Below are positions 1 to 6,887 of a stretch of DNA of 30,496 nucleotides, in pieces. The position numbers and the translations under genes were made by a program. The notes under the pieces were generated by a model that saw only the letters and a list, made by a program, of their open reading frames with translations, had not been told where the DNA came from and ran no database searches. Position 1 is the stretch's first letter. Each line of letters opens with the position of its first letter. The stretch is from a virus: IMG/VR virus record IMGVR_UViG_3300013099_000008, positions 1 to 30,496 of that record; one strand, given 5' to 3'.

Positions 1-123
1 GTAACAATACCATATACAAGCGCATTACCAAATGCGCCAGATTATACAGAACCAAGTAAAGTTATTTATTGGACTACATCTCAGAACTGGGATATAGCAG
101 TAGAGGATTTTCAAGTTGAGCAA
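1..123. repeat. Left copy of 123-bp terminal direct repeat
   Basis: Bases 1-123 are identical to 30374-30496. The repeat lies inside the tail-fibre gene and keeps its reading frame when the ends are joined. This shows a circular or circularly permuted molecule with an assembly overlap, giving a unit genome of 30,373 bp. A genuine short terminal repeat is less likely because it would cut a gene. Confidence 0.95.
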
Positions 124-1347
124 AACCTAGTTATCGATGCTATGAATGCTGCAGGAATACAAATAGAAGCAGATGCTGATAGAGCTGAAGCAGGTTCAAA
201 CTATAAAGGAGTTTGGGATGCTGCATTCGATACTCCAAATGGTTATATGACTGGTGCTTCGGTATCTTATCCATTATCAACTTCTATAGGTTATTACTTA
301 TCACAATATGATAATAATACAACTGAACCAGTAGCAAGTACTTCAGATGCTAACTGGAAGTTCGCAGACCTAAGTGATAAAGTATCAAAAATAGATACCG
401 TAAATCAAACTATCGTTAGTAACTTAGATGCTCCGAGTTTATCTATAGGCGGTGTTGATGTTGCTACTACAATAACTGATATTATTAATGACGTATCAAA
501 AAATGGTGTTCCAGCAAGTAGAATGCTATTAGGTGATGTTAATCTTAATGTTAATACATTAGAAATCGATAATAGACAAATGATATTCAGTACAGGTTAT
601 ATTGATGGTCAAGCTATGAATGTAAGTGAAGTATCAACTTCTGTAGAAGCCCTAGCAATAACAGGATTAGTTGCATTATCAAATCTTTATGTATATAAAG
701 AATATGGTGGATTATGGTATGCTACAGTTGACAAACCTACTTTCGGAGCTAAATCAACAACTGGTGATTATTTCTTAGATGGTTTATGGTATGATAAAAC
801 AAATGCTCCATTACCGTATATAACATTTATTGATGGAACTGTAGAGACTGATGGTGCTGGAGATATTATTGCTTATACAGATTATTTTCAAGTTCCACTA
901 ATGCCAGAGAGTACATTGGTATTTCCAGCAGGTATTAGTATTGCTCATGCAGGTACAACTGCCCCAGATGGATTTATAATCAGAGATGGTTCTGAGTTAG
1001 ATAAGTTCGCATATGTAGATTTATATGCTGCTATCGGAGATACTTGGAACAATACAGGTGGAGCTGCTAATCCAGCTGCAGGTTTCTTTAGATTACCACC
1101 ACAAGATATAAGTGGTATTGGTCTTTATGATAGAGGTGTTGGTGCTGTTGCAGTAGGTGATTATCAAAGTGATGTTTTCAAATCACACGTTCACTCACAA
1201 ACAATACCAGCAAGTAAAACATCAGGTGCTTATGGTTCAGATTATACACCATATTACAACTCAGGTGGTGCTAGTACAGGTGCAACTGGTGATGTAGATG
1301 AAACAAGACCAAGATCAATCACAATGCTAATGTGTATAAAATACTAA
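1..1347 (+). CDS. Tail fibre protein with tail-collar domain (3' part; start at 30368 across the junction)
   Basis: Joined to 30368-30496 this gene encodes about 450 aa. The frame is open from base 1, so the ATG at 142 is internal. The C-terminal third looks like a phage tail-collar domain: a segment around window residues 310-330 (AGTTAPDGFIIRDGSELDKF) matches the usual APxGWxxxDG pattern. It is followed by a DLYAAIGDTW-like stretch and a FRLPPQD motif, and the protein ends ETRPRSITMLMCIKY, close to the ending of many T4-like and P2-like fibres. The N-terminus (starting MAVTIPYTSA) presumably attaches to the tail. It likely forms a trimeric receptor-binding fibre. The next gene follows after 9 nt and looks like its assembly factor. 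Confidence 0.85.
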   Translation, partial: VTIPYTSALPNAPDYTEPSKVIYWTTSQNWDIAVEDFQVEQNLVIDAMNAAGIQIEADADRAEAGSNYKGVWDAAFDTPNGYMTGASVSYPLSTSIGYYLSQYDNNTTEPVASTSDANWKFADLSDKVSKIDTVNQTIVSNLDAPSLSIGGVDVATTITDIINDVSKNGVPASRMLLGDVNLNVNTLEIDNRQMIFSTGYIDGQAMNVSEVSTSVEALAITGLVALSNLYVYKEYGGLWYATVDKPTFGAKSTTGDYFLDGLWYDKTNAPLPYITFIDGTVETDGAGDIIAYTDYFQVPLMPESTLVFPAGISIAHAGTTAPDGFIIRDGSELDKFAYVDLYAAIGDTWNNTGGAANPAAGFFRLPPQDISGIGLYDRGVGAVAVGDYQSDVFKSHVHSQTIPASKTSGAYGSDYTPYYNSGGASTGATGDVDETRPRSITMLMCIKY

Positions 1348-1356
1348 GGAGAATAA

Positions 1357-1950
1357 ATGTTCTACATATATACAAATGATACAAATGAGTATCTAAAAAC
1401 AACTGAGGGTCAAGTAGATCCTAAGAATCCAGGTAGTCATCTGACTCCTGCATTTTCAACTACATTACCACCATTAGCCCCAGTTCCTAATAAGGTAGCT
1501 ATTTTCAATGGAGTAATATGGGTTTATGGAGATGACTACAGAAATGAGCTAATATATAATGAGACTACAAGAGAAGAGAAAACTCAAGAAACATTAGGTG
1601 ATTTAGAAGTAGGTTACAAACTGAAAAGTCACTATCAACTTGATTCTTGGGGTCGTTATTGGTATTTCTACAATCCAGATGGATCACCAGATCATGCCGC
1701 TATTGATGCTCATGATGCAACTCTAGAGTTAGCTGAAAAGAAAAGACAAGCTATTACAAATATCAAAGACACCAATATGTGTATGATCGATACATTCATC
1801 ACATTGATGAGTAACCCTCAAGAATCAGCAATGAGAACTTATAGAGAAGAAAGTCTTGCTATATTACAAGATACCTCTACAACATTACCAGTTGTTCAAG
1901 GTAATACTAAGCTTATGGAAGCATTTGATATATTTGGCTTAGAATACTAA
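1357..1950 (+). CDS. Putative tail fibre assembly protein
   Basis: This 197-aa protein starts 9 nt after the tail fibre stop behind a good AAGGAG site. The N-terminal half has a proline-rich PPLAPVPNKVAIFNG segment followed by VIWVYGDDYRNELIY. That resembles the W-x-V-x-D-x-R-G-x-x-x-Y signature of Tfa-type fibre-assembly chaperones. A second aromatic segment (SWGRYWYFYNPDG) lies near residue 105. The C-terminal part is helical and charged. Position directly downstream of a collar-domain fibre supports a chaperone or fibre-tip role. The family match is by motif only, and a structural fibre-tip protein is the alternative. Confidence 0.55.
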   Translation: MFYIYTNDTNEYLKTTEGQVDPKNPGSHLTPAFSTTLPPLAPVPNKVAIFNGVIWVYGDDYRNELIYNETTREEKTQETLGDLEVGYKLKSHYQLDSWGRYWYFYNPDGSPDHAAIDAHDATLELAEKKRQAITNIKDTNMCMIDTFITLMSNPQESAMRTYREESLAILQDTSTTLPVVQGNTKLMEAFDIFGLEY

Positions 1951-1951
1951 A

Positions 1952-1959
1952 TATAAATA
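1952..1959 (+). promoter_or_regulatory. TATAAATA late-promoter-like motif
   Basis: Exact TATAAATA directly after the stop at 1950, upstream of the small gene and methyltransferase half. It is one of ten such motifs in the genome, almost all at gene boundaries. The sequence equals the T4 late promoter core; recognition by such a sigma factor is inference. Confidence 0.5.
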
Positions 1960-1964
1960 ATATA

Positions 1965-2044
1965 CATCACGGTTCATTTTTTGACATTTGACATTTATTT
2001 CCTATCGTGATGAATGTCCTGGTTTACATGCCATTTTCCAGGAC
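1965..2044 (+). other. Two tandem hairpins in leader of small gene
   Basis: The first stem pairs 1965-1971 (CATCACG) with 2006-2012 (CGTGATG), extendable inward by a G-U and a T-A pair. The second pairs GTCCTGG (2016-2022) with CCAGGAC (2038-2044) perfectly. The first loop contains TTGACA twice, at 1981-1986 and 1988-1993. The pair lies between the TATAAATA motif at 1952 and the ATG at 2063, so it would be transcribed as a structured 5' leader. No T-tract follows, so it is not a typical terminator. Confidence 0.5.
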
Positions 2045-2062
2045 ACTTATGAGGATCATAAC

Positions 2063-2200
2063 ATGACACGAGACATCCCCTACAGAATAAAACAATCAGA
2101 ACTCTTCAATTACCCAATAAAACTCAAATACAGAACAGTATATATAAAAGATACAGATAAACTCCACTATCTTTATAGAAAAAACCTACACAATCTATAA
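2063..2200 (+). CDS. Small hypothetical protein (45 aa)
   Basis: The start at 2063 is chosen because GAGG lies about 8 nt upstream and the ATG follows the leader hairpins. An in-frame TTG at 1988 would give 70 aa, but its coding sequence would run through the second hairpin and it has no obvious ribosome binding site. The 45-aa product is basic and rich in tyrosine and lysine, with no membrane segment. It ends 2 nt before the downstream methyltransferase half, so the two may be translationally coupled. I do not recognise the family. Confidence 0.45.
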   Translation: MTRDIPYRIKQSELFNYPIKLKYRTVYIKDTDKLHYLYRKNLHNL

Positions 2201-2202
2201 CC

Positions 2203-3084
2203 ATGAAATTTGATTATATAATAGGCAATCCGCCATATCAATACCCAAAGGGTGTTAGTACTAATAAGAAATTGTATATTGATGTTACTAAAAGATGTAT
2301 CCCGTTACTTAAAGATGATGGAGAGTTGATATTTATTACACCAGAAGCCATTCTAGATGATGGACAACAAAATACCGTCTATAAAATGATTAAGGATAGA
2401 ATAAAGGTAGTAAATTATGATACTAATGATGATTTTGATATTGGCCAATCTGTTGTTTATTGGTCAATAAACTCGAATAAACGAGAATCTATAGAAATTA
2501 TCGAAAATGGAGAGTCTAGATTTGTCAAGAATATTTCTCTGGTTAGTAGAAAAGATATGATAAATGTCAATTCTATTTTGAACAAAGTATCGTTTAAAAC
2601 TAATGGTAAAAAGAAGATGCAGATGTTTAACACCGATAAAAAACATGGCGTAGAAAATAAGAAACTTACTTTAGAGAAAGTTAACGACGATGATATTGAA
2701 GTATATTGTAACACAAAAAGACAAAGAGTAAAATATTCTTCAATAGAGAACAAACCAACTATAGAGCTTCAATTGATTGTACCATATGTTGGAGGTTGGG
2801 ATGAAGGTTGTCAAATAACCAACAGAATTACCAATAAATTCTTCTACGTTAATAAAACAGAGCAATCCAGAGAAACTTTGGAAAATATGAAAACATATAT
2901 AGAGAGTAAGTTATTAACTTACTCTGTTTTGAATTATCAAAAAATAAAATGTTCTAGTGCTTACAATTTTTTATCTAGATTAACAGAAATCGACTTTAAT
3001 CGTCATTGGGCAGATGAAGAGTTATATGTTGAGTTTGGACTTACAGAAGAAGAGATTAAAGAGATAGAAATATTCTCTCGTTAA
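2203..3084 (+). CDS. Adenine DNA methyltransferase, NPPY catalytic half only
   Basis: This 293-aa protein begins MKFDYIIGNPPYQ, so motif IV of gamma-type N6-adenine methyltransferases sits at residues 8-12. The SAM-binding motif I that normally precedes it is missing. A strand-helix segment with GELIFITPEAIL follows near residues 40-52. The C-terminus DEELYVEFGLTEEEIKEIE is typical of phage Eco57I-type methyltransferases, so the catalytic and target-recognition part looks complete. No upstream frame supplies motif I. It may be a degenerate orphan, or may pair in trans with the motif-I protein at 5765. Start is ATG 2 nt after the previous stop with no clear ribosome binding site, which suggests translational coupling. 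Confidence 0.75.
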   Translation: MKFDYIIGNPPYQYPKGVSTNKKLYIDVTKRCIPLLKDDGELIFITPEAILDDGQQNTVYKMIKDRIKVVNYDTNDDFDIGQSVVYWSINSNKRESIEIIENGESRFVKNISLVSRKDMINVNSILNKVSFKTNGKKKMQMFNTDKKHGVENKKLTLEKVNDDDIEVYCNTKRQRVKYSSIENKPTIELQLIVPYVGGWDEGCQITNRITNKFFYVNKTEQSRETLENMKTYIESKLLTYSVLNYQKIKCSSAYNFLSRLTEIDFNRHWADEELYVEFGLTEEEIKEIEIFSR

Positions 3085-3112
3085 CCTTCTGTTAACTATT
3101 GTATGTTATTAT
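3081..3112 (+). promoter_or_regulatory. TTAAC-N10-TATTAT promoter (double TTAAC box)
   Basis: TTAAC occurs at 3081-3085 and again at 3092-3096, 11 bp apart. The second copy is followed after exactly 10 nt by TATTAT (3107-3112). The same arrangement precedes the HNH gene at 13188, and a single-box version precedes the GIY-YIG gene at 20696. The first box overlaps the methyltransferase stop codon. Confidence 0.6.
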
Positions 3113-3198
3113 ATACTATAACAAATAAATAGGTGTTACTATTCACATTGGGTGGGTAATAACCAATCTAAAAATACAACTTAAAAAGGATTTATATT

Positions 3199-3375
3199 AT
3201 GGCAACTCTAACACAAAACTTAACTAACGAACTTATCTACCAAGCTGATATCATCAATGATTATCAGGATAAATCAACTAAAGAAGACGGTACATTTTAT
3301 ACAGTAACTGAATATAAAGCGGCTAAAGCGAGATGGAATAGAATCAACAATATCTTTATTGGTAGATCTAAATAA
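3199..3375 (+). CDS. Small hypothetical protein (58 aa)
   Basis: An ATG at 3199 follows AAAAAGGA with 8-nt spacing and opens a 58-aa frame to TAA at 3373. The product is hydrophilic and predicted helical by eye, with MATLTQNLTNEL at the start and TEYKAAKARWNRINNIF near the end. It has no membrane segment and no cysteines. It has its own promoter of the TTAAC-N10 class, like the homing endonuclease genes, which suggests expression at a different time from the structural genes. Family not recognised. Confidence 0.6.
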   Translation: MATLTQNLTNELIYQADIINDYQDKSTKEDGTFYTVTEYKAAKARWNRINNIFIGRSK

Positions 3376-3391
3376 CGGGATAACCCGTTAT
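3372..3391 (+). other. 8-bp hairpin over stop codon, adjoining TATAAATA
   Basis: ATAACGGG (3372-3379) pairs perfectly with CCCGTTAT (3384-3391) around an ATAA loop. The left arm includes the stop codon of the 58-aa gene and the right arm overlaps the TATAAATA at 3389. It may act as a short terminator or boundary between two transcripts, although no T-tract follows. Confidence 0.5.
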
Positions 3392-3396
3392 AAATA
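3389..3396 (+). promoter_or_regulatory. TATAAATA late-promoter-like motif
   Basis: Exact TATAAATA about 160 nt before the helicase start. Transcription from here would give a leader carrying the pseudoknot at 3417-3503. Confidence 0.5.
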
Positions 3397-3416
3397 ATAC
3401 AGATACAAATAATTTG

Positions 3417-3503
3417 AATAATGATTGGTACAACCTAAAAACCACTCTGGCTCACCAGTCATTATTGAGATTATTGAGATTATTGTAGAAGAGCCAGAGT
3501 GGT
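3417..3503 (+). ncRNA. Predicted H-type pseudoknot (13 bp + 13 bp) in helicase leader
   Basis: Stem 1 pairs 3417-3429 (AATAATGATTGGT) with 3454-3466 (ACCAGTCATTATT), 13 bp with one G-U. Stem 2 pairs 3441-3453 (ACCACTCTGGCTC) with 3491-3503 (GAGCCAGAGTGGT), 13 perfect pairs. The order is S1, 11-nt loop, S2, no linker, S1', 24-nt loop, S2', a classic H-type topology in which the stems could stack coaxially. The second loop holds ATTATTGAG repeated. No coding frame is evident here. It lies 55 nt upstream of the helicase gene. Confidence 0.65.
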
Positions 3504-3557
3504 ATCCCTCTTCACGAAACTCACAAACAAGATCTAAACTACCAAAGAATAAAACAA

Positions 3558-4910
3558 ATGTCAAAATTATGTAAAAAATGCTCTGAAGAGCTAATCCTAA
3601 CAGATGACAAGAAAACCAGTAATGTTACACCATCTGAATATAAGCGAAGTAATGGAAAATGTAAAGAATGTTCTAGTATTGTTAACTCTTCTCATAGAAA
3701 ACCTAAACGTTCTAAGGATGATAAAATGAAAGATACTCATACAAAGAAAGTTGTTAATGGCACATATAAAAGAATATCTCTAGATGACTTAGAACCAGAT
3801 ATTCATAACTCTATAAGAAGACGCTTTGTATTACAAAATCATAAACATCATATTAAGTTTTATGCTCAGTATATACTACCAGAAAAGGTACAACTAAATA
3901 TTGATATTCCAACAGCTATTCAATCAGTTATGGGAACTGGAAAAACGAAATATGTATTAGAAGCAATCAAACAAGCTAAAGAAGATAATAAGACAATAAC
4001 ATATGTTTGTCCAAATATCAGTACTATAGTTACTACTCAAAAAGAGATTGAGAATGCTGGTTATACTGTTTATAACTATAAAGCGGCTAAACAAGCTATA
4101 AAATACGATATCTCATTAGTTACAGTAGATAGCTACAATAAAATAGATAGTTCAGATATTCTAATAATAGACGAAGTGTTCTCTGTATTTGAAGAGATGG
4201 GAATGAAGTATAATAATATAAACACTATTACTTCAGTATTGAAATATCAGACATATGGAGACTTACTAAGTCATCCTAAAGTTATTATGTTAGATCGATA
4301 CATTCAGCCAGTAATAAACTTATTTGATTGCTTCCAGAAAGATTACATGGTAATTGAGAATACGTATAAGAAAGAAAAGAAGGAGATATCAGTACAAGTA
4401 AATGGTAACCTACAAGATACTCTAAGAGAGATAGTAATAATGTCTAAACAAAAGAAAGTACTAATACAAAGCACTGAGAAAGGACAAGCACAGAAGATAT
4501 CCGAACTATTAGTAGATAACAATATTACACATAACTTGAAAACTGCTGATGATGGTAAAAATATTAGTATTGAAGAGTTCGATCTAAATGACGTCAAAAT
4601 CGCTAATAGTATTATATCAAGAGGTGTGAACTTAACTTCTGATGAAGTATATTTGATTGATAGTGGAAGATCACTAGGAGTTATATCAACTCTTCAAATG
4701 CTAGATAGAGCTAGGAATAGCGTCAATATTCATCTTAAAATAGAGAATGGTAACATCAAAGATAAGGTTGAATTACTAAAAATGTATGAGGGTATTAAGA
4801 GTGAACAGAATAATAGAATAGCCGAGTTTTTAAGAATGGGTAAATTTGTAGAAGAACATCATAAAGAGACGCTTACTTATCTAATCAAAGACACTTACAT
4901 AATCAAATAG
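3558..4910 (+). CDS. SF2 helicase, origin-binding-protein-like
   Basis: This 450-aa protein carries an N-terminal zinc-binding pair, C5-x2-C8 and C35-x2-C38, then a basic linker. Helicase motif I is MGTGKT at residues 125-130, and motif II is LIIDEV near residues 201-206. Motif VI-like QMLDRARN lies near residue 380. The arrangement and the DEV box resemble herpes UL9-type replication-origin-binding helicases found in many phages and mobile elements. It is the only recognisable replication protein here, so it probably opens the phage origin and recruits host polymerase. The non-coding region just downstream (4911-5310) is a candidate site of action. A long structured leader precedes the gene and suggests post-transcriptional control. 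Confidence 0.75.
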   Translation: MSKLCKKCSEELILTDDKKTSNVTPSEYKRSNGKCKECSSIVNSSHRKPKRSKDDKMKDTHTKKVVNGTYKRISLDDLEPDIHNSIRRRFVLQNHKHHIKFYAQYILPEKVQLNIDIPTAIQSVMGTGKTKYVLEAIKQAKEDNKTITYVCPNISTIVTTQKEIENAGYTVYNYKAAKQAIKYDISLVTVDSYNKIDSSDILIIDEVFSVFEEMGMKYNNINTITSVLKYQTYGDLLSHPKVIMLDRYIQPVINLFDCFQKDYMVIENTYKKEKKEISVQVNGNLQDTLREIVIMSKQKKVLIQSTEKGQAQKISELLVDNNITHNLKTADDGKNISIEEFDLNDVKIANSIISRGVNLTSDEVYLIDSGRSLGVISTLQMLDRARNSVNIHLKIENGNIKDKVELLKMYEGIKSEQNNRIAEFLRMGKFVEEHHKETLTYLIKDTYIIK

Positions 4911-4935
4911 CGGGTCAATTCAAATTTTGATTTTT

Positions 4936-4962
4936 AAAAGGTACCTTTTCTTATATAAGAAA
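4936..4962. repeat. Two overlapping perfect palindromes
   Basis: AAAAGGTACCTTTT (4936-4949, 14 bp) overlaps TTTCTTATATAAGAAA (4947-4962, 16 bp) by three bases. Both are perfect dyads, suitable as dimeric protein binding sites or cruciform-prone origin elements. Neither is followed by a T-tract. Confidence 0.7.
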
Positions 4963-4996
4963 TGTTAGATTAAAAAAAACAAAAACACCAATTATA

Positions 4997-5049
4997 AGAG
5001 TAAATTCATCTTTAGATGATGAGAGAATGATTTATCATTCTTTTACTTT
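4997..5049 (+). other. Possible three-way-junction RNA
   Basis: An outer stem of 8 bp (4997-5004 with 5042-5049, one G-U) encloses a 5-bp hairpin (5006-5010 with 5015-5019) and a 6-bp hairpin (GAATGA 5025-5030 with TCATTC 5035-5040). Both inner loops read TTTA. The fold is short and AT-rich, so it could be chance. Confidence 0.35.
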
Positions 5050-5094
5050 ATAGATATTTTTAAGTTGTAGATTAGTTCTTCTTTGGAGTATACA

Positions 5095-5136
5095 TCGGCT
5101 AGTGCCTCTGTATCAGTCTCGTTCGGCTCTGCCTCT
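5095..5136. repeat. TCGGCT-N2/3-GCCTCT direct repeat
   Basis: TCGGCT-AGT-GCCTCT at 5095-5109 is repeated as TCGGCT-CT-GCCTCT at 5123-5136. TGGAGTA also occurs on each side (around 5084 and 5144). The block is noticeably GC-richer than its surroundings. These could be binding iterons for the adjacent helicase. Confidence 0.55.
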
Positions 5137-5270
5137 CATCGACTGGAGTATTTCTTCAATGGTCTTCTCATGAGACTTGTTCTGGAGGAGTCACAGTTCC
5201 ACTGTAGTTCTTTATCTCTATTATGTTTATACACTGGTTTTAGAATAGCTCACAGTCCTTATCTTTATAA

Positions 5271-5298
5271 TAAATAAATAAATAAATAAATAAATAAA
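5271..5298. repeat. TAAA tetranucleotide repeat, seven copies
   Basis: Seven uninterrupted TAAA units run from 5271 to 5298, just before the AAAGGAAAC ribosome binding site of the GIY-YIG gene at 5311. A tract like this can vary in length by slippage and could alter promoter or translation spacing. It may also serve as a DNA-unwinding element. Confidence 0.85.
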
Positions 5299-5310
5299 CA
5301 AAGGAAACAA

Positions 5311-5760
5311 ATGGTAAACACAAACCCAAACGGTCAAGACCGTTCTCTAACACGCTTCAAAGTTTATGCCTTAATACCCAAAGACTCCAAAGACTCCAAA
5401 ATCTACATTGGTAGAACTACACTTACTTTAGAACGTAGACTATCCGATCATAAACGTCAATTCAAGGTTAACGGTTTCCATAAAGCTCATGATAATATAA
5501 AAGCAGATGGACTAACTATTGATGACTTCAATATTCACCTTATAGGTGCTTATAAATCGAAGTCTAAGATGCTCGAAATGGAAAAGCACTTCATAAAACA
5601 ACAGTCTAATCTATATAACTTTAGAGACGGAACTATATGGATAACCGAAGAATCCAAAGATAAAATGCGTAAATCTAAACTTGGTAAATTAAGAGGTCCT
5701 TATAAAGGTAACGCTGAATATTGTGAACAGACTATCAAGTTACATGAACAGAAGGACTAA
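5311..5760 (+). CDS. GIY-YIG homing endonuclease
   Basis: This 149-aa protein has the GIY-YIG core as VYALI (residues 18-22) and YIGRT (32-36). A catalytic-type arginine follows in LERRL, and a glutamate lies in EMEKHFI near residue 90. The C-terminal segment ESKDKMRKSKLGK is a NUMOD3-like DNA-binding motif, usual in freestanding phage homing endonucleases. It sits between the candidate origin and the split methyltransferase, 4 nt before the motif-I half. Such genes move between phages by cutting homologous sites, and their insertion can split neighbouring genes. The ribosome binding site AAAGGAAAC is good, but the promoter is unclear. Confidence 0.85.
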   Translation: MVNTNPNGQDRSLTRFKVYALIPKDSKDSKIYIGRTTLTLERRLSDHKRQFKVNGFHKAHDNIKADGLTIDDFNIHLIGAYKSKSKMLEMEKHFIKQQSNLYNFRDGTIWITEESKDKMRKSKLGKLRGPYKGNAEYCEQTIKLHEQKD

Positions 5761-5764
5761 CATT

Positions 5765-6079
5765 ATGAAGTCAAAGCAAAGAATAAAAGAAACTGGAGAG
5801 GTTTTTACACCTCCTGAACTTGTGCAGAAGATGTTAGACAATTTAGATATTGACTGGAGCAATCCACCTCAAAATAAGACATTCTTAGACCCAACTTGTG
5901 GTGATGGTAACTTCTTAGTTGAACTATATAATAGAGGAATACCTCCAGAGAACATTTACGGTGTTGACTTGATGTTTGATAATATTGAACAATGTAAATA
6001 TAGAATGCCTCTAGTTCCAGAAAAGAACTTAGTACAAGCCAACGCTCTTAATTTTGATTATGGGAGTTTACTTGTTTGA
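5765..6079 (+). CDS. Adenine DNA methyltransferase, SAM-binding half
   Basis: This 104-aa protein contains ETGEVFTPPELV (residues 9-20), the usual N-terminal motif X region, and SAM-binding motif I as LDPTCGDGNF (41-50). The acidic motif II region follows as YGVDLMFD near residue 70. It stops just where motif IV (NPPY) would follow, and NPPY begins in the +1 frame. The two could be a deliberately split enzyme, a programmed +1 shift at GTT-TGA, or a simple frameshift mutation. The ATG at 5765 is chosen because an upstream in-frame start (5723) would overlap the GIY-YIG gene. Confidence 0.75.
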   Translation: MKSKQRIKETGEVFTPPELVQKMLDNLDIDWSNPPQNKTFLDPTCGDGNFLVELYNRGIPPENIYGVDLMFDNIEQCKYRMPLVPEKNLVQANALNFDYGSLLV

Positions 6080-6887
6080 TTATATTGTAGCCAATCCTCC
6101 TTATCAAGGCCTTCTTAATTCGTCACCTATATGGCAAAAAATAACCTTAAAAATGTTTGATTTACTTACAGATGGTCAAATGACTATTGTGCATCCAGGT
6201 AACTGGAAATTAGCCTCAAAAGAATTGAATACTAGAAAAGAATCAATACGGATGAAAGAATTATTATGTACGTACAATGTGACATCATTACAATCTCACT
6301 CTTCAAAAGAAGGTAGTGAAGTATTCGGAGCTACAACAACATTCGATCATTATGTGATTGATAAAACTTTATCAAAAACTCCTGGTTATTTAGAAATTCA
6401 AACTAAAACTGATGGTGTAACTTTAGTAGATCTAAACAAAGTAAAACATATACCATGTGATAGAATAGAAGATTATATGAAGTTAATCAAAAACCCTATT
6501 AAGCTTGATTGTAGATTTAAACCAACAGCTTCAAATACTCCTGGTGAATATAAAATGTTAAAGAAATTAATATTAGATTGGGATAAAAATGTAGGCTATA
6601 CAAATAAACAATCAGAACTTGGTAAAACTCCAAAACTTGTTATAGGTAGAGGTGCGACTTATACTTTCCTAGATGAATTCGGAGAATGGGAAATAAACTT
6701 AGATGGTTTTTATATATTAGGTGATGTTGAACATCTTAAAAAAGTTCAAGAAGCTTTTAAAAACGATTATTTCAAAACTCTTATGAGCGAAGTTACCGGT
6801 TCAACGGATAAAAGAACGATGGACCCTAATAGATTATCACGAAATTACATAACTGAATTATCAGTAGATTTTTATGATGAGCTTTGA
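6060..6887 (+). CDS. Adenine DNA methyltransferase, NPPY catalytic half
   Basis: This frame carries FDYIVANPPYQ at its very start, followed by a catalytic-domain segment with DGQMTIVHPGNWKLA and a target-recognition-like C-terminus. The start is uncertain: ATG at 6060 lacks a ribosome binding site, while TTG at 6072 lies 5 nt after GGGAG and would give MFDYIVANPPY. The gene overlaps the stop of the SAM-binding half, which would favour coupled translation. Together the two halves make a full gamma-type N6-adenine methyltransferase. Its probable role is to protect phage DNA from host restriction. A one-base frameshift of an originally single gene cannot be excluded. Confidence 0.75.
   Translation: MGVYLFDYIVANPPYQGLLNSSPIWQKITLKMFDLLTDGQMTIVHPGNWKLASKELNTRKESIRMKELLCTYNVTSLQSHSSKEGSEVFGATTTFDHYVIDKTLSKTPGYLEIQTKTDGVTLVDLNKVKHIPCDRIEDYMKLIKNPIKLDCRFKPTASNTPGEYKMLKKLILDWDKNVGYTNKQSELGKTPKLVIGRGATYTFLDEFGEWEINLDGFYILGDVEHLKKVQEAFKNDYFKTLMSEVTGSTDKRTMDPNRLSRNYITELSVDFYDEL

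Larger units (their letters stand above)
4911..5310. other. 400-nt non-coding region, candidate replication origin
   Basis: No convincing gene lies here. The region holds two overlapping perfect palindromes (4936-4962), a possible three-way RNA junction (4997-5049), a GC-richer block with TCGGCT...GCCTCT repeated (5095-5136) and seven TAAA repeats (5271-5298). Direct repeats, palindromes and an AT-rich tract beside an origin-binding-like helicase are what one expects of a replication origin, but this is inference. Confidence 0.45.

Noticed and set aside
4997-5049. tRNA or hammerhead ribozyme in the three-way junction
   Set aside because: No cloverleaf arms or T-loop motif, and the hammerhead core bases (CUGANGA, GAAA) are not arranged correctly.
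5083-5277. 64-aa open frame in the non-coding region
   Set aside because: It has a weak TTG start and no ribosome binding site, low-complexity serine-rich composition, and overlaps direct repeats. Codon use is unlike the real genes.
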